A DNA stretch of 64,000 bases from Planctomycetaceae bacterium (lineage in GTDB: Bacteria > Planctomycetota > Planctomycetia > Pirellulales > Lacipirellulaceae), in assembly GCA_002702655.1 (NCBI GenBank), contig PABB01000068.1, positions 1 through 64,000 of the forward strand, in the 5' to 3' direction. Numbering within the stretch: position 1 is the stretch's first letter; each line of letters begins with the position of its first letter. The position numbers were made by a program, and so were the translations under genes. Below the pieces are notes generated by a model. It was not told the DNA's origin. It did not search any database and saw only the letters and a program-made list of their open reading frames with translations. Positions 1 to 7,825 of this stretch are shown here, piece after piece.

Positions 1-1
1 T

Positions 2-88
2 GACGCCTGGCGCCGCGTCGCGATGGACGACCAACTGATGAAAACCGTCTGCGCCGCGACGTGCCTCGATCGCGCTACTTCAAGTTAG
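2..88 (+). CDS. Possible C-terminal end of a gene entering from the left
   Basis: Frame 2 is open from the window edge to a TAG stop at 86-88 and would encode about 28 residues, including the stretch AMDDQLMKTV. The composition looks like the end of a real protein, and a convergent arrangement with the minus-strand gene that ends at 102 would be natural. The fragment is too short to assign to a family, and an open frame of this length can occur by chance in GC-rich DNA. Confidence 0.3.
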   Translation, partial: DAWRRVAMDDQLMKTVCAATCLDRATSS

Positions 89-101
89 AATGCGTATTAC
101 A

Positions 102-506
102 TCATTCGCCCGCCACGTCGCGGAGCACTTCTTCGCTGACGAAAATCGGCAGGTGGGGCGAGCAGGTCACGGCCACGGCGATCGCGTCGCTGGGCCGGGC
201 GTCAATCTCCAGTAGCTCGCCCTCCTGGCGGACCCGCAGCACGGCAAAGTAGGTGTGGTCCTTCAGCGAGCTGATGATCACGTCCTGAAACTCGCCCCCC
301 AGCTGCTCGACCGCTCCCACCAGCAAATCGTGCGTCAGCGGCCGCGGGGCCTCGTAGTTCTTCACGCGGCGGTCGATGCTGGTCGCTTCGAAAATCCCGA
401 TCAGGATCGGAAACGTCCGCTCGCCGTCGATTTCCTTCAGCCAGATCACCTGCTCGCTGGTGACTTCGCTGATGATGATCCGTGACAACTCCATGGCGAC
501 GGGCAT
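102..506 (-). CDS. Bifunctional nuclease (BFN/DUF151) family protein
   Basis: This 134-residue protein matches the BFN (DUF151) fold over its whole length. Visible hallmarks are the N-terminal MELSRIII strand, the FPILIGIFEA segment and the C-terminal ARPSDAIAVAV signature. Family members have been reported as DNase/RNase-active regulators in plants and are widespread but poorly understood in bacteria. The start at 506 has an AAAGGA-like ribosome site about ten bases upstream; a second ATG lies four codons in. It is the last gene of a minus-strand run after the flotillin gene, separated from it by a perfect inverted repeat. The family call is firm; the biological role is not known. Confidence 0.9.
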   Translation of the reverse strand: MPVAMELSRIIISEVTSEQVIWLKEIDGERTFPILIGIFEATSIDRRVKNYEAPRPLTHDLLVGAVEQLGGEFQDVIISSLKDHTYFAVLRVRQEGELLEIDARPSDAIAVAVTCSPHLPIFVSEEVLRDVAGE

Positions 507-635
507 GGCGGCGATCCTTTGACGGCAAGCGGGCTCGGCGGCGGCTCGATAATTGATGAGCCGTCATTATAGGGCCGCCGCGCCGGCCGGGGGAAGCTGC
601 CGCTGGAGAATGACCAAGCCGCAGTGCGACCGGTC

Positions 636-713
636 GCGTGCCACGGCTCTGTGAGCCGTGCGAATCACTAGCGACTTTCGCCAGGGAGCACGGCTCACAG
701 AGCCGTGGCACGC
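636..713. repeat. Palindromic repeat, family A copy 1
   Basis: Two perfectly complementary 25-base arms (636-660 and 689-713), each containing CCACGGCTCTGTGAGCC or its complement, flank a 28-base loop. Each arm is itself partly palindromic. A second copy lies at 33733-33808, so this is a dispersed REP-like element. It lies between the flotillin and BFN genes and has no T-tract, so it is not a classical terminator. Confidence 0.85.
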
Positions 714-730
714 AACTTCGGTCTTTGCCG

Positions 731-2374
731 TCAGTTCGCGGCTGGCGCCTGTCCTGCCGCCGCGGCGCCGTTTTCCGCCGCCTTGGCGGCCGCGCCATCG
801 CTGCTTTCCTCGGCGCCCGACAGCTTCGCCAGGCTTTCGGGAATATCGACCCCGCCGATGTCGCGCATCACCTGCATCATCGGCGGCAGCGTGCCGGCCA
901 TCTTGTGCAGGAAGTCCGCCGTGTTGCTGCGGCCGTTGGCGCCGCCGTTTTCCCACACCACGACCTTGTCGAACTTGATGTTGCTGATCGCCTTGGCGCT
1001 GCTCTCGGCCAGGTTGTCCAGGTGCTCCAGCATCATCAACTGGAACGCCTCGCGTGCGCCGCCGCACGCTTCGACGATCTGCTTCAGACCCTCGCCCTTC
1101 TTGGCGAGGATTTCGTAGTGACCGCGGGCTTCCGCCTCCAGCTTGGCGTAGATCGCCTTCGCTTCGCCCTCGGCCTCCAGGCGGCGCTTCTCGGCTTCCG
1201 CCTCGGCGTCGACCAGGATCTTGGCTTTCTGCGCTTTGGCCGGCGCCTCGAACTTGGCCCGCTGCTCGGCTTCGACCCTCTCGGCCTCAGCCAGTGCGGC
1301 TTTGGCCATCGCGCGGTTCTGGATCTCGATGACCGCCGCCTCGGCCTCGCGTTTACGGGCTTCGCCCTTCTCGTACGCTTCAGCACGCTCGACCAGCAAT
1401 GTCGCCTGCGACGCGGCGATTCGCGCCTCGGCGATGTTCTCGCCATCGACCGCCTGGGCGTTGGCATTGGCTACGGCGATACGCTTTTCCTGCTCGGCCT
1501 GCTTGACCTGCACGTCGCGCTGGAAGGCCGAAGTCTGCTCGCCGACCGTTTGTTCTTTCTCCAACTCGGCGATTCGGACCGCCTGCTCGCGTTGGGCTTC
1601 GCGGGTGCCGATTTCGCGAGCCTTCGTGGCGTTGGCCACGCTGACGACCTTCTCGCGCTCGGCCTCGGCGACGCGGATCTCGCCCTTCTTCTGCTCGTCG
1701 GCCACGTCGCCGCGCGCCTGCTGAATCGCTTCGCTGGCGGCCTTCTGGCCGATGGCGTCGATGTAGCCGCTCTCGTCGGTGATGTCGGTGATGTTGACGT
1801 TGATCAACACCAAGCCGATCTTCTTCAGTTCCGGCTCGACCGACCCCTGCACGTGGGCCAGGAACGTATCGCGGTCGCGGTTGATGTCCTCGATCCGCAT
1901 CGACGCGATCACCTGCCGCAGTTGGCCGAAGATGATTTCCTCGGCCTGCTTGCGCACGTCGGCGGTCGACAGATCGAGCAAGCGAATCGCCGCGTTGGTC
2001 ATCACGTCGGGCTGGGTGCCCACGGCCACGGTGAACACGCTGGGGACGTTCACGCGGATGTTTTCGATCGACAACGCCCCGCGGAGCGGAATTTCGATCT
2101 GAATCGGTTCCAGGCTCAGATAGCGGTAGTCCTGGATCAATGGCCAGACGAACGAGGCGCCGCCATGGACCGTCTTGGCCGCTTCGCCCTGGCTGGTCTT
2201 ACCATAGATGACCAACACCTGGTTGCTGGAGCAACGCTTGTAGTTGGTCTTCAGCAGAATGACGACGAAGAAGAAGGTGACGACCAACGCCACAATCAAC
2301 CCAATCGCAAACACTGGCGTCGGGATGCCGAAGATCTCCGCCAGCAGCGGACTAATGACTGATTGCATATTCAT
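731..2374 (-). CDS. Flotillin-like SPFH-domain membrane protein
   Basis: This 547-residue protein has an N-terminal membrane segment (about residues 15-38, rich in V, I, L and F), then an SPFH/band-7 domain to about residue 200. A long Ala/Glu-rich coiled coil follows (about 210-440), with repeated EAER, KAEA and EAEA heptads typical of flotillins. A Gly/Ala-rich tail closes it. Bacterial flotillins (FloT/YqiK class) scaffold ordered membrane microdomains and organise partner proteins at the inner membrane. The upstream minus-strand neighbour is an NfeD/YqiJ-like protein, the usual partner of flotillins, which supports the call. The gene lies about 100 bases after that gene and is probably cotranscribed with it. 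Confidence 0.94.
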   Translation of the reverse strand: MNMQSVISPLLAEIFGIPTPVFAIGLIVALVVTFFFVVILLKTNYKRCSSNQVLVIYGKTSQGEAAKTVHGGASFVWPLIQDYRYLSLEPIQIEIPLRGALSIENIRVNVPSVFTVAVGTQPDVMTNAAIRLLDLSTADVRKQAEEIIFGQLRQVIASMRIEDINRDRDTFLAHVQGSVEPELKKIGLVLINVNITDITDESGYIDAIGQKAASEAIQQARGDVADEQKKGEIRVAEAEREKVVSVANATKAREIGTREAQREQAVRIAELEKEQTVGEQTSAFQRDVQVKQAEQEKRIAVANANAQAVDGENIAEARIAASQATLLVERAEAYEKGEARKREAEAAVIEIQNRAMAKAALAEAERVEAEQRAKFEAPAKAQKAKILVDAEAEAEKRRLEAEGEAKAIYAKLEAEARGHYEILAKKGEGLKQIVEACGGAREAFQLMMLEHLDNLAESSAKAISNIKFDKVVVWENGGANGRSNTADFLHKMAGTLPPMMQVMRDIGGVDIPESLAKLSGAEESSDGAAAKAAENGAAAAGQAPAAN

Positions 2375-2475
2375 GGGGTCGCCCCTTGGGGGTTGGCGTC
2401 GTCCGTAACGTTGTGCGAATCCTGCGTGATTGTTTTCGTATTGAGTCGCCGATTCGATGCGTGCCGGTCGACCGA

Positions 2476-3165
2476 CTAGGTAGCCACGGTGGCCGCGATG
2501 CGCCGCACCTCCAGCGTATCCGAGCCATTCACCGCGACGACCTCGACCGCCTCGCCCGTGCGAAGCGGCTCGTCGTCGTCAGTCACCGCCGCGAACTCGA
2601 CGATGCGATTCTGCATGGAGAGCTGCACCTTGCCCGCGCCGCCGCGCGAGGCGGGGATCGGAATGTAAACGGTCGCGTGGGCGCCGATGGCGTTGGTAAT
2701 ATTCTCGTTGCCGGACGCGTTGAGCTTCATCAGCGAACGCATCATGTAGTACACGCCGAACATGGCCGCGATGCCCGCGATTGTCGCCAGCACAACGGAC
2801 ACGGCGGGCGGCATGCCTGCCGAGCGGGTCGTCAGCCCCACCAGTCCGAAGAACGTCAGCGCCGCCACGATCGTGCGGAACGAGATGACGCCGAAAATCC
2901 AGGTGCTGTCGGGATGCGAGACGTCGCCGTCGGCGGCGTCGCTCCAACTGGTGTGATGGTGGCCCGCGTCGTCGAACTCGCCGACATCCACATCGCCGAC
3001 GTCACCGATGTCGCCCACATCGGCCATGCCGCCGAAGTCGCCGCCGTCGCCCACATCGCCCACGTCCATGCCGTCGTCGCCCAAGCCCATCAGCGTGAGC
3101 ACGAACTGGCACGCCAAAATGGTGCCGCCGACGATGGCGCTGATCAGGTACAGTGTTTCCAGCAT
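2476..3165 (-). CDS. NfeD/YqiJ-like membrane protein with C-terminal OB-fold
   Basis: The start at 3165 (MLETLYLIS) puts a membrane helix at the very N-terminus; a longer open frame exists upstream but looks non-coding. The 229-residue protein then has a Gly/Asp-rich loop of roughly 50 residues with repeated VGD and DVGD units, two further hydrophobic helices (about residues 95-150), and a soluble beta-rich domain of about 75 residues. That last domain resembles the OB-fold of NfeD proteins. NfeD-class proteins are encoded next to flotillins and are thought to act with them. The Asp/Gly loop is unusual and might bind divalent cations, but that is only an inference. Confidence 0.82.
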   Translation of the reverse strand: MLETLYLISAIVGGTILACQFVLTLMGLGDDGMDVGDVGDGGDFGGMADVGDIGDVGDVDVGEFDDAGHHHTSWSDAADGDVSHPDSTWIFGVISFRTIVAALTFFGLVGLTTRSAGMPPAVSVVLATIAGIAAMFGVYYMMRSLMKLNASGNENITNAIGAHATVYIPIPASRGGAGKVQLSMQNRIVEFAAVTDDDEPLRTGEAVEVVAVNGSDTLEVRRIAATVAT

Positions 3166-3390
3166 GGCAATTAACTCCAGCAAAGCGTCGGCGGCGCGAG
3201 CTGAGTAGCCAAGCCTGCCGCGACGACGCACGATCGCTGCCGATAAATGTAGCTTGCCCTCGCGACGACCGCGGGACGAAAGCTCCGAACAATCCGATTC
3301 TGCAGGTCCGGCGCCTCGGCGGCCGGGCCCGCGTTGGCTGCTTATTCGCCGCGAAATGGGCGAGATTGGCAGAATTCCCCGCCCCGCCCG

Positions 3391-4983
3391 TCACTCGTCG
3401 GTCGTTTTGGCTCGCTCTCGAATGGCGTCGGCCGCGTCGCGGGCGGCCTGGGCCACCTGGTCGTTCTCGCTGCGGGCCGCCAGCCGCATGGTTCGCAAAC
3501 TCGCCTTGGTGCCGCATTGGCCCAGGGCGTTGATCACGGCAATGTTCACCTCCGCGCTGTCGTCGGGAATGAGCGCCAGCAGCGGTTGCTCGGCCACCGG
3601 TCCCATCGCGGCCAGCGTCTCGGCAATCGCCTCGCGCTGCTGCTGGGACTCCTTCACCTTGCCCGCCAGCGCCGTCGCCGCTTCCTCCGACGGAAACGCT
3701 GCCAGTCCTTCCAGCAGCGCTGCGTCGATCTGCTGCGACGAGTCTTTCAGCCGCGCGAGCAACGTCGGCGCGGCCGCCTCGCCCGCCCAGCCGACCAGGC
3801 ACCGGATCGCGTCATCGGTCGGCGAGTCGCCGGCGTAGTTCGTGCCCCCGGCCAGCACCAGCTCGCGCAGCGCGGCGACGAGCTGCTCGCGCGTCTGATC
3901 ATCCGGCGCATCGGACGGCTTCAGCTCCAGCAGGTGCTCGATCGACGTGCGGTGATGCGCCGCCTGGGGGTCTTGCAGGTTCGCCAGCAACTTGGGGAAG
4001 TAGTCGGGCTTGCCGCGCTCCGGCGGGCGCTGCCGTTCCTCTTCCTCGGCGCGACGCTTTGCTTCGTCCGCCTCGCGCTTTTTCCGCGCAGCTTCCTGCT
4101 GGGCAAGCTGCTCCTCGCGCTGCCGTTGGGCCTCGGCCCGCTCGGCCTCCGCCTGCTTTTGCTGCGCGATCTGCTGCTCGGTCATGCCCGCGTAGGGCCC
4201 CGCAAGGTCTTCGGTGACCTCCAAAAGGATCTCGCCACGCTCGGGAATGAAATCCGTCACCGTGCCGAAATCGATCGCATCGCGAAACGCCGCCAGGTCG
4301 CCCACGGGGGCCACCATCACGTTCAAGTCGTCGGGGGCGTCCGAATCGGGCAGCAGCACGATTTCGGCGGCGCCGCCGGCCAGTCGCTCCAATCGAACCA
4401 CCGCTTCGTCGCGATCGTAATCGCGCCCGCCGCGGATCGTGATCTCCGCCACATGCTCGGGGCCGTGCGTTTTGTAGGCCGTTTGAATCTGTTTGATCGA
4501 TGCGGTCGCAGCCGCCACCTCGGCGGAATCAGCGACGCCCGCAATAGCCGCTGCTTCGACGAAGCCAACAGCCAATTCCGCACCCGCCATCCGGTATTCC
4601 GACCAGAACTCCGCTGGCAGGCCCCGTATCGCCTCCAGTCGCTCCGACTCGCGCTGCAACTCGGCCGTGGCGCGGTTCAAGTCGCGGTCGAGTTGGGCAA
4701 TCTGCGTTTTCAGGCCGCGGACTTCGCCCCCGTCGCGCTCAATCTCCGCCACCTCTTTCAGCGCCACGACGAAGTCGTCAAACGCGGGTTGGAGCTTGCC
4801 GATGGCCGCGCGGGCGGACGGGGCGTCTTGCACCGTTCTGAGCAGGTCCACGACGTCCTGCATCGAATCGATCATGCGATTCGCCGAGTTGACGCCCGAG
4901 TTGCCGCAACCGCCAGCGGAGAGCATCACGCCAGCCAACAGCAGAGCCACACCCGCAGCGCACGGCAGACCGCGAACAGACAT
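3391..4983 (-). CDS. Lipoprotein with coiled-coil and HEAT-like repeats
   Basis: Starting at 4983, the protein has a signal peptide that ends in a lipobox (LSAGGC), so it is predicted to be lipid-anchored. The 530 residues comprise an N-terminal helical region, a central beta-containing domain, a highly charged Gln/Glu/Arg/Lys coiled coil (about residues 265-330), and a C-terminal alpha-helical region of HEAT-like repeats with motifs such as ALGQCGTKASLRTM. HEAT repeats usually mediate protein-protein contacts. Enzymatic residues are not evident. Its position upstream of the NfeD and flotillin genes on the same strand suggests a surface role, but the 225-base gap makes cotranscription uncertain. 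Confidence 0.8.
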   Translation of the reverse strand: MSVRGLPCAAGVALLLAGVMLSAGGCGNSGVNSANRMIDSMQDVVDLLRTVQDAPSARAAIGKLQPAFDDFVVALKEVAEIERDGGEVRGLKTQIAQLDRDLNRATAELQRESERLEAIRGLPAEFWSEYRMAGAELAVGFVEAAAIAGVADSAEVAAATASIKQIQTAYKTHGPEHVAEITIRGGRDYDRDEAVVRLERLAGGAAEIVLLPDSDAPDDLNVMVAPVGDLAAFRDAIDFGTVTDFIPERGEILLEVTEDLAGPYAGMTEQQIAQQKQAEAERAEAQRQREEQLAQQEAARKKREADEAKRRAEEEERQRPPERGKPDYFPKLLANLQDPQAAHHRTSIEHLLELKPSDAPDDQTREQLVAALRELVLAGGTNYAGDSPTDDAIRCLVGWAGEAAAPTLLARLKDSSQQIDAALLEGLAAFPSEEAATALAGKVKESQQQREAIAETLAAMGPVAEQPLLALIPDDSAEVNIAVINALGQCGTKASLRTMRLAARSENDQVAQAARDAADAIRERAKTTDE

Positions 4984-5152
4984 CGCCAACCTCGCAGAGA
5001 CTTGAAGAGCTGCCAGGCCCGCGGCGCACTGGGCCGCCGGCCCCCGCTCATTGTCGGCGTTGCGCCGCGGCGGTGCAAGCGGAGCCGCAGATGCCGCAGA
5101 GCCGCTCAGTTGTGCAAACCACGCGAATGAGATTTCTAGCCCCAGTCTCAAT

Positions 5153-5250
5153 ACCCCTCTCCCCTGAGGGGAGAGGCTGGGAGAGGGGCGAAAACTCCAG
5201 CGTTGCGAATTCCTCCCCTTGCCCCTCCCTTCGAGGGAGGGGATTTGAAA
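5153..5250. repeat. Pair of short palindromes in the spacer upstream of the HEAT lipoprotein
   Basis: Two adjacent self-complementary blocks rich in CTCCC/GGGAG occur at about 5153-5187 and 5213-5242. They lie in the 424-base gap between the HEAT lipoprotein gene and the SHD1 gene. The blocks resemble the many imperfect G/C palindromes found between genes in this genome. Apart from this pair and the next repeat, nothing coding is seen in 4984-5407. Confidence 0.6.
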
Positions 5251-5261
5251 CCAGCACTAGG

Positions 5262-5336
5262 CGGCGGCACACTTGCCGCCGGGACGCGACGGGCGAAACC
5301 TCCACCGCAAATCGCCCGGCGGCAAGTGTGCCGCCG
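5262..5336. repeat. Inverted repeat with 22-base perfect arms
   Basis: Arms at 5262-5283 and 5315-5336 are exact reverse complements, built on GGCACACTTGCCGCC, and enclose a 31-base loop. Each arm also contains an internal GGCGG/CCGCC palindrome, as in the other REP-like families of the window. There is no T-tract on either side. Confidence 0.8.
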
Positions 5337-5407
5337 GCTATCTGGCCGTGCTTGAGATCCTGACTGGACCTGGCGTCTAGCCAAATCCCACGCTGGCGCT
5401 TTCCCCG

Positions 5408-7582
5408 CTACTGCAACCCGTGCAGCGAAATTTCCGACTTGCGGCGCTCCGCTTCGTCCTGCTTGACCACCCGCGCGGGCACGCCGGCGCCGAAGTAACC
5501 GGTCGTGGGCTTCATCACCCGATTGATCGCGTCGTTGATCGACTCGTTCTCCTGCAGTTGCAGGTGATGCGGCGAGTCTTGCGTCGACTTGCGCGTCCAG
5601 ACCGATTGGCCGTCGACCAGCAGTTCCAGTTCGTACACCTGCTTGGTGACCGACACCGACTGCGTTTCGCGGCTGATGCCCCACGTGCGGTACTCGACGG
5701 TCTCCGTCTCGCCGGGGGTGAGTCGGGCAACCAGCGTGGCGTTGGCGCCGTCCGTGAGAACAAACCCAGCCCGCTCGAGATCGCTGGTGAGCTTCTTTTC
5801 CACGTCCCCGCGGAAGTCGCCGTCGCTGTTGTAGCTGACCGCCAGCTGCAGATCGAGCGCCACCTGCGCCCCCGGCGCCAGCGCGAGCTGATCTTCGGGG
5901 ACCGGCGTGACGCCGGGCTGCGGCAAGCTGAACGGCAGCAGCGCCCGCTGGTTCGAGTGCCGGTCGTCGAGGAAGTACCAGCACTTGCCGCCCGCGCCGC
6001 GGACGAATTGCGCGCTGTGTTCGTACGTCCACGCGACGGTCTGCGTGCCGACGTGGATCAGGTCGCGGCCGCCTGCCAACACGTACTGATCGCCGGCCCA
6101 GGCCAGGCCGACATTGTCGCCCCGCACCGGGGCGAACGCGTCGCACAGTTGCTCGCCACCTGCAATCGCGACCACTTTGACGAACGGGCCGGTGCTCACC
6201 GCAATCAGCTCGCCGTTGGGGCTGAACGCCACTTGGCTGCCGCTGCTGGCGCCCTCGACGGGCACGCGCGCCAGCCGCTCGCCGGTGGCGACCGAGTGAA
6301 TGTCGACGGATCCGTTCGCCGGCAGGGCAAACTGTCCGCCGCCGGGGCTGAAGGCCGGCCGCGCGCCGTTGCGCACGGGGATCTGATAGTCGCCGCGAAT
6401 CTTCTCGCCGTCGATCGCCCAGGCAATCGCGTTGTTGTCGTCGACCGTCAGCACGCGGTCCTCGTCGAGCCAGCCAATCCACTCGAATTGGCCGCGGTTC
6501 TTGTCGGTGCTGCCCTGCCAGCTGGCCACGTGCTGCAAGCCTTCGCCGGTCACGTCCCACACCTGCAGCGGGCCGTATTTGAACGTTTCGATTTCCGAGA
6601 CCGTGACCACGCGCTTCCCCGAGGCAGTCACGGCCGCCATCTTCAGCTTGGGCGGCCCGGCGAGGTACCCTTCGCTGCGACCCGTGGCGAGATTGCAGAT
6701 CTCCACCGTGCTCGACTTCTCGTGCATGTCTTCGCCGCCCTGGCAGGCGACGACGGCCCGCTCGGCGCCGGTGAAGTTGACCGCCTCGATGTCTTCGAAG
6801 AATCCGCGCCGCGGGCTGAGTCCCACCGGCTTCGCGGCAATGAGCTTGTCGGCCCCCGGGTCGGGCGTGAACTCGCCCCCGCCGCCGCCCAGCGGCACCA
6901 CGCGGCGGATGCCTGACAGATCGGCGGCTGTCAGCTCGTACCCGCCGACCGAGCCGGTGGGGGTCGACTTGCCGCCGCCCGGTTGCTCGCCGCCGGGACG
7001 CCGGAGCCAGGGCTCCCGAGCGAACACCGACTCGGTCTCACCAGTCCCGTCGATCGTAACGAACACCTGTGTTCCGCCCGAGCCAATGCCGACGACCTTG
7101 CCCGGGACGTAGTCGAGGCCGTCCTTCACTTCCACTTCGTCGCCGACTTGGAACTCGCTGCCGCCGCCGGGCATGCCGAAATCGTCAGCCGACAGACCCG
7201 CCGCCCCGGCGCCGGCCATCCCCAACGGCTGCCGTGGGGCTTGCGGTCCGCGCGGCGCCGGACCGCCCGCGCCCAGCCCAAACGGATTGTTGGGGTCGGC
7301 GTCCTGCTCGCGGTTCTTGCGCGCCAGCTCTCGCAGGTGCGTTTGGTCGGCCTTGCTGAGTTTCGTCAGCGGCACGCTGATCGTTTGCCCGTCGGCGCGC
7401 TTCAGCTGCACGTTGCCGTCGAGCACTTCAAGGAACTCCGCCTCGATCTTGAACTTGCCCGTCTTGTCGGTCCAGGTGCGCATCTCGCCGCCCGTGGCCC
7501 GCGGACCGACGAGCAGCAAAACCATCACGCAGCACATCGCCGCGGCGTATCGAAACGGGGGGAGACGGAGAATATGTCGCAT
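5408..7582 (-). CDS. Secreted SHD1-domain protein with WD40-like beta-propeller
   Basis: The start at 7582 gives a signal peptide or anchor (CCVMVLLLVG). The 724-residue protein then carries an SHD1 domain (about residues 35-90; TWTDKTGKFKIEAEF and the downstream SKADQ), a family common in planctomycete surface proteins. After a Gly/Pro-rich linker comes a long beta-rich region with WD40-like blades (AFSPGG, AFSPNGELIAV, LQVWDV). A C-terminal domain of roughly 170 residues is unassigned. The longer frame to 7753 runs into a dispersed repeat and is rejected. The function is unknown; the propeller suggests a binding or scaffold protein outside the cytoplasm. Confidence 0.85.
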   Translation of the reverse strand: MRHILRLPPFRYAAAMCCVMVLLLVGPRATGGEMRTWTDKTGKFKIEAEFLEVLDGNVQLKRADGQTISVPLTKLSKADQTHLRELARKNREQDADPNNPFGLGAGGPAPRGPQAPRQPLGMAGAGAAGLSADDFGMPGGGSEFQVGDEVEVKDGLDYVPGKVVGIGSGGTQVFVTIDGTGETESVFAREPWLRRPGGEQPGGGKSTPTGSVGGYELTAADLSGIRRVVPLGGGGGEFTPDPGADKLIAAKPVGLSPRRGFFEDIEAVNFTGAERAVVACQGGEDMHEKSSTVEICNLATGRSEGYLAGPPKLKMAAVTASGKRVVTVSEIETFKYGPLQVWDVTGEGLQHVASWQGSTDKNRGQFEWIGWLDEDRVLTVDDNNAIAWAIDGEKIRGDYQIPVRNGARPAFSPGGGQFALPANGSVDIHSVATGERLARVPVEGASSGSQVAFSPNGELIAVSTGPFVKVVAIAGGEQLCDAFAPVRGDNVGLAWAGDQYVLAGGRDLIHVGTQTVAWTYEHSAQFVRGAGGKCWYFLDDRHSNQRALLPFSLPQPGVTPVPEDQLALAPGAQVALDLQLAVSYNSDGDFRGDVEKKLTSDLERAGFVLTDGANATLVARLTPGETETVEYRTWGISRETQSVSVTKQVYELELLVDGQSVWTRKSTQDSPHHLQLQENESINDAINRVMKPTTGYFGAGVPARVVKQDEAERRKSEISLHGLQ

Positions 7583-7632
7583 GGCTCTCGACTCAATCGC
7601 AAAAAGACAACAGGACAAGCGAAGTCGCAGCG

Positions 7633-7709
7633 GGGTGCCTGGGGACGCAGCGCAGCGAAGCCCCCAGGGCGTGCACTGGGGGCTCCCTTCGGTCGTCCCC
7701 AGCCACCCC
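7633..7709. repeat. Palindromic repeat, family B copy 1
   Basis: This element of about 77 bases has outer arms GGGGTGCCTGGGGACG and CGTCCCCAGCCACCCC and inner arms AGCCCCCAG and CTGGGGGCT. Related copies lie at 19476-19552 and, in the opposite orientation, at 22484-22563. It lies between the SHD1 gene start and the end of valS. Confidence 0.85.
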
Positions 7710-7825
7710 AAGTCGTGCCAAACAGGAACACGACCCTGCAATTGTCCCCGCACGGGGCAATTCTCGCAAGAAAAACTCGCCGCCGCGTCGGGGAAACGCC
7801 CCGGCGCGGTGCGAGACTATGCCGA

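Noticed and set aside
638-2362. A long plus-strand open frame (574 codons) antisense to the flotillin gene
   Set aside because: The translation is rich in Arg, Leu and His with no domain character, and the minus strand has a full flotillin. It is a GC-rich shadow frame.
3334-5130. A plus-strand frame of about 600 codons opposite the HEAT lipoprotein
   Set aside because: Its residues mirror the composition of the real gene and show no motif; the opposite frame has a lipobox and repeats.
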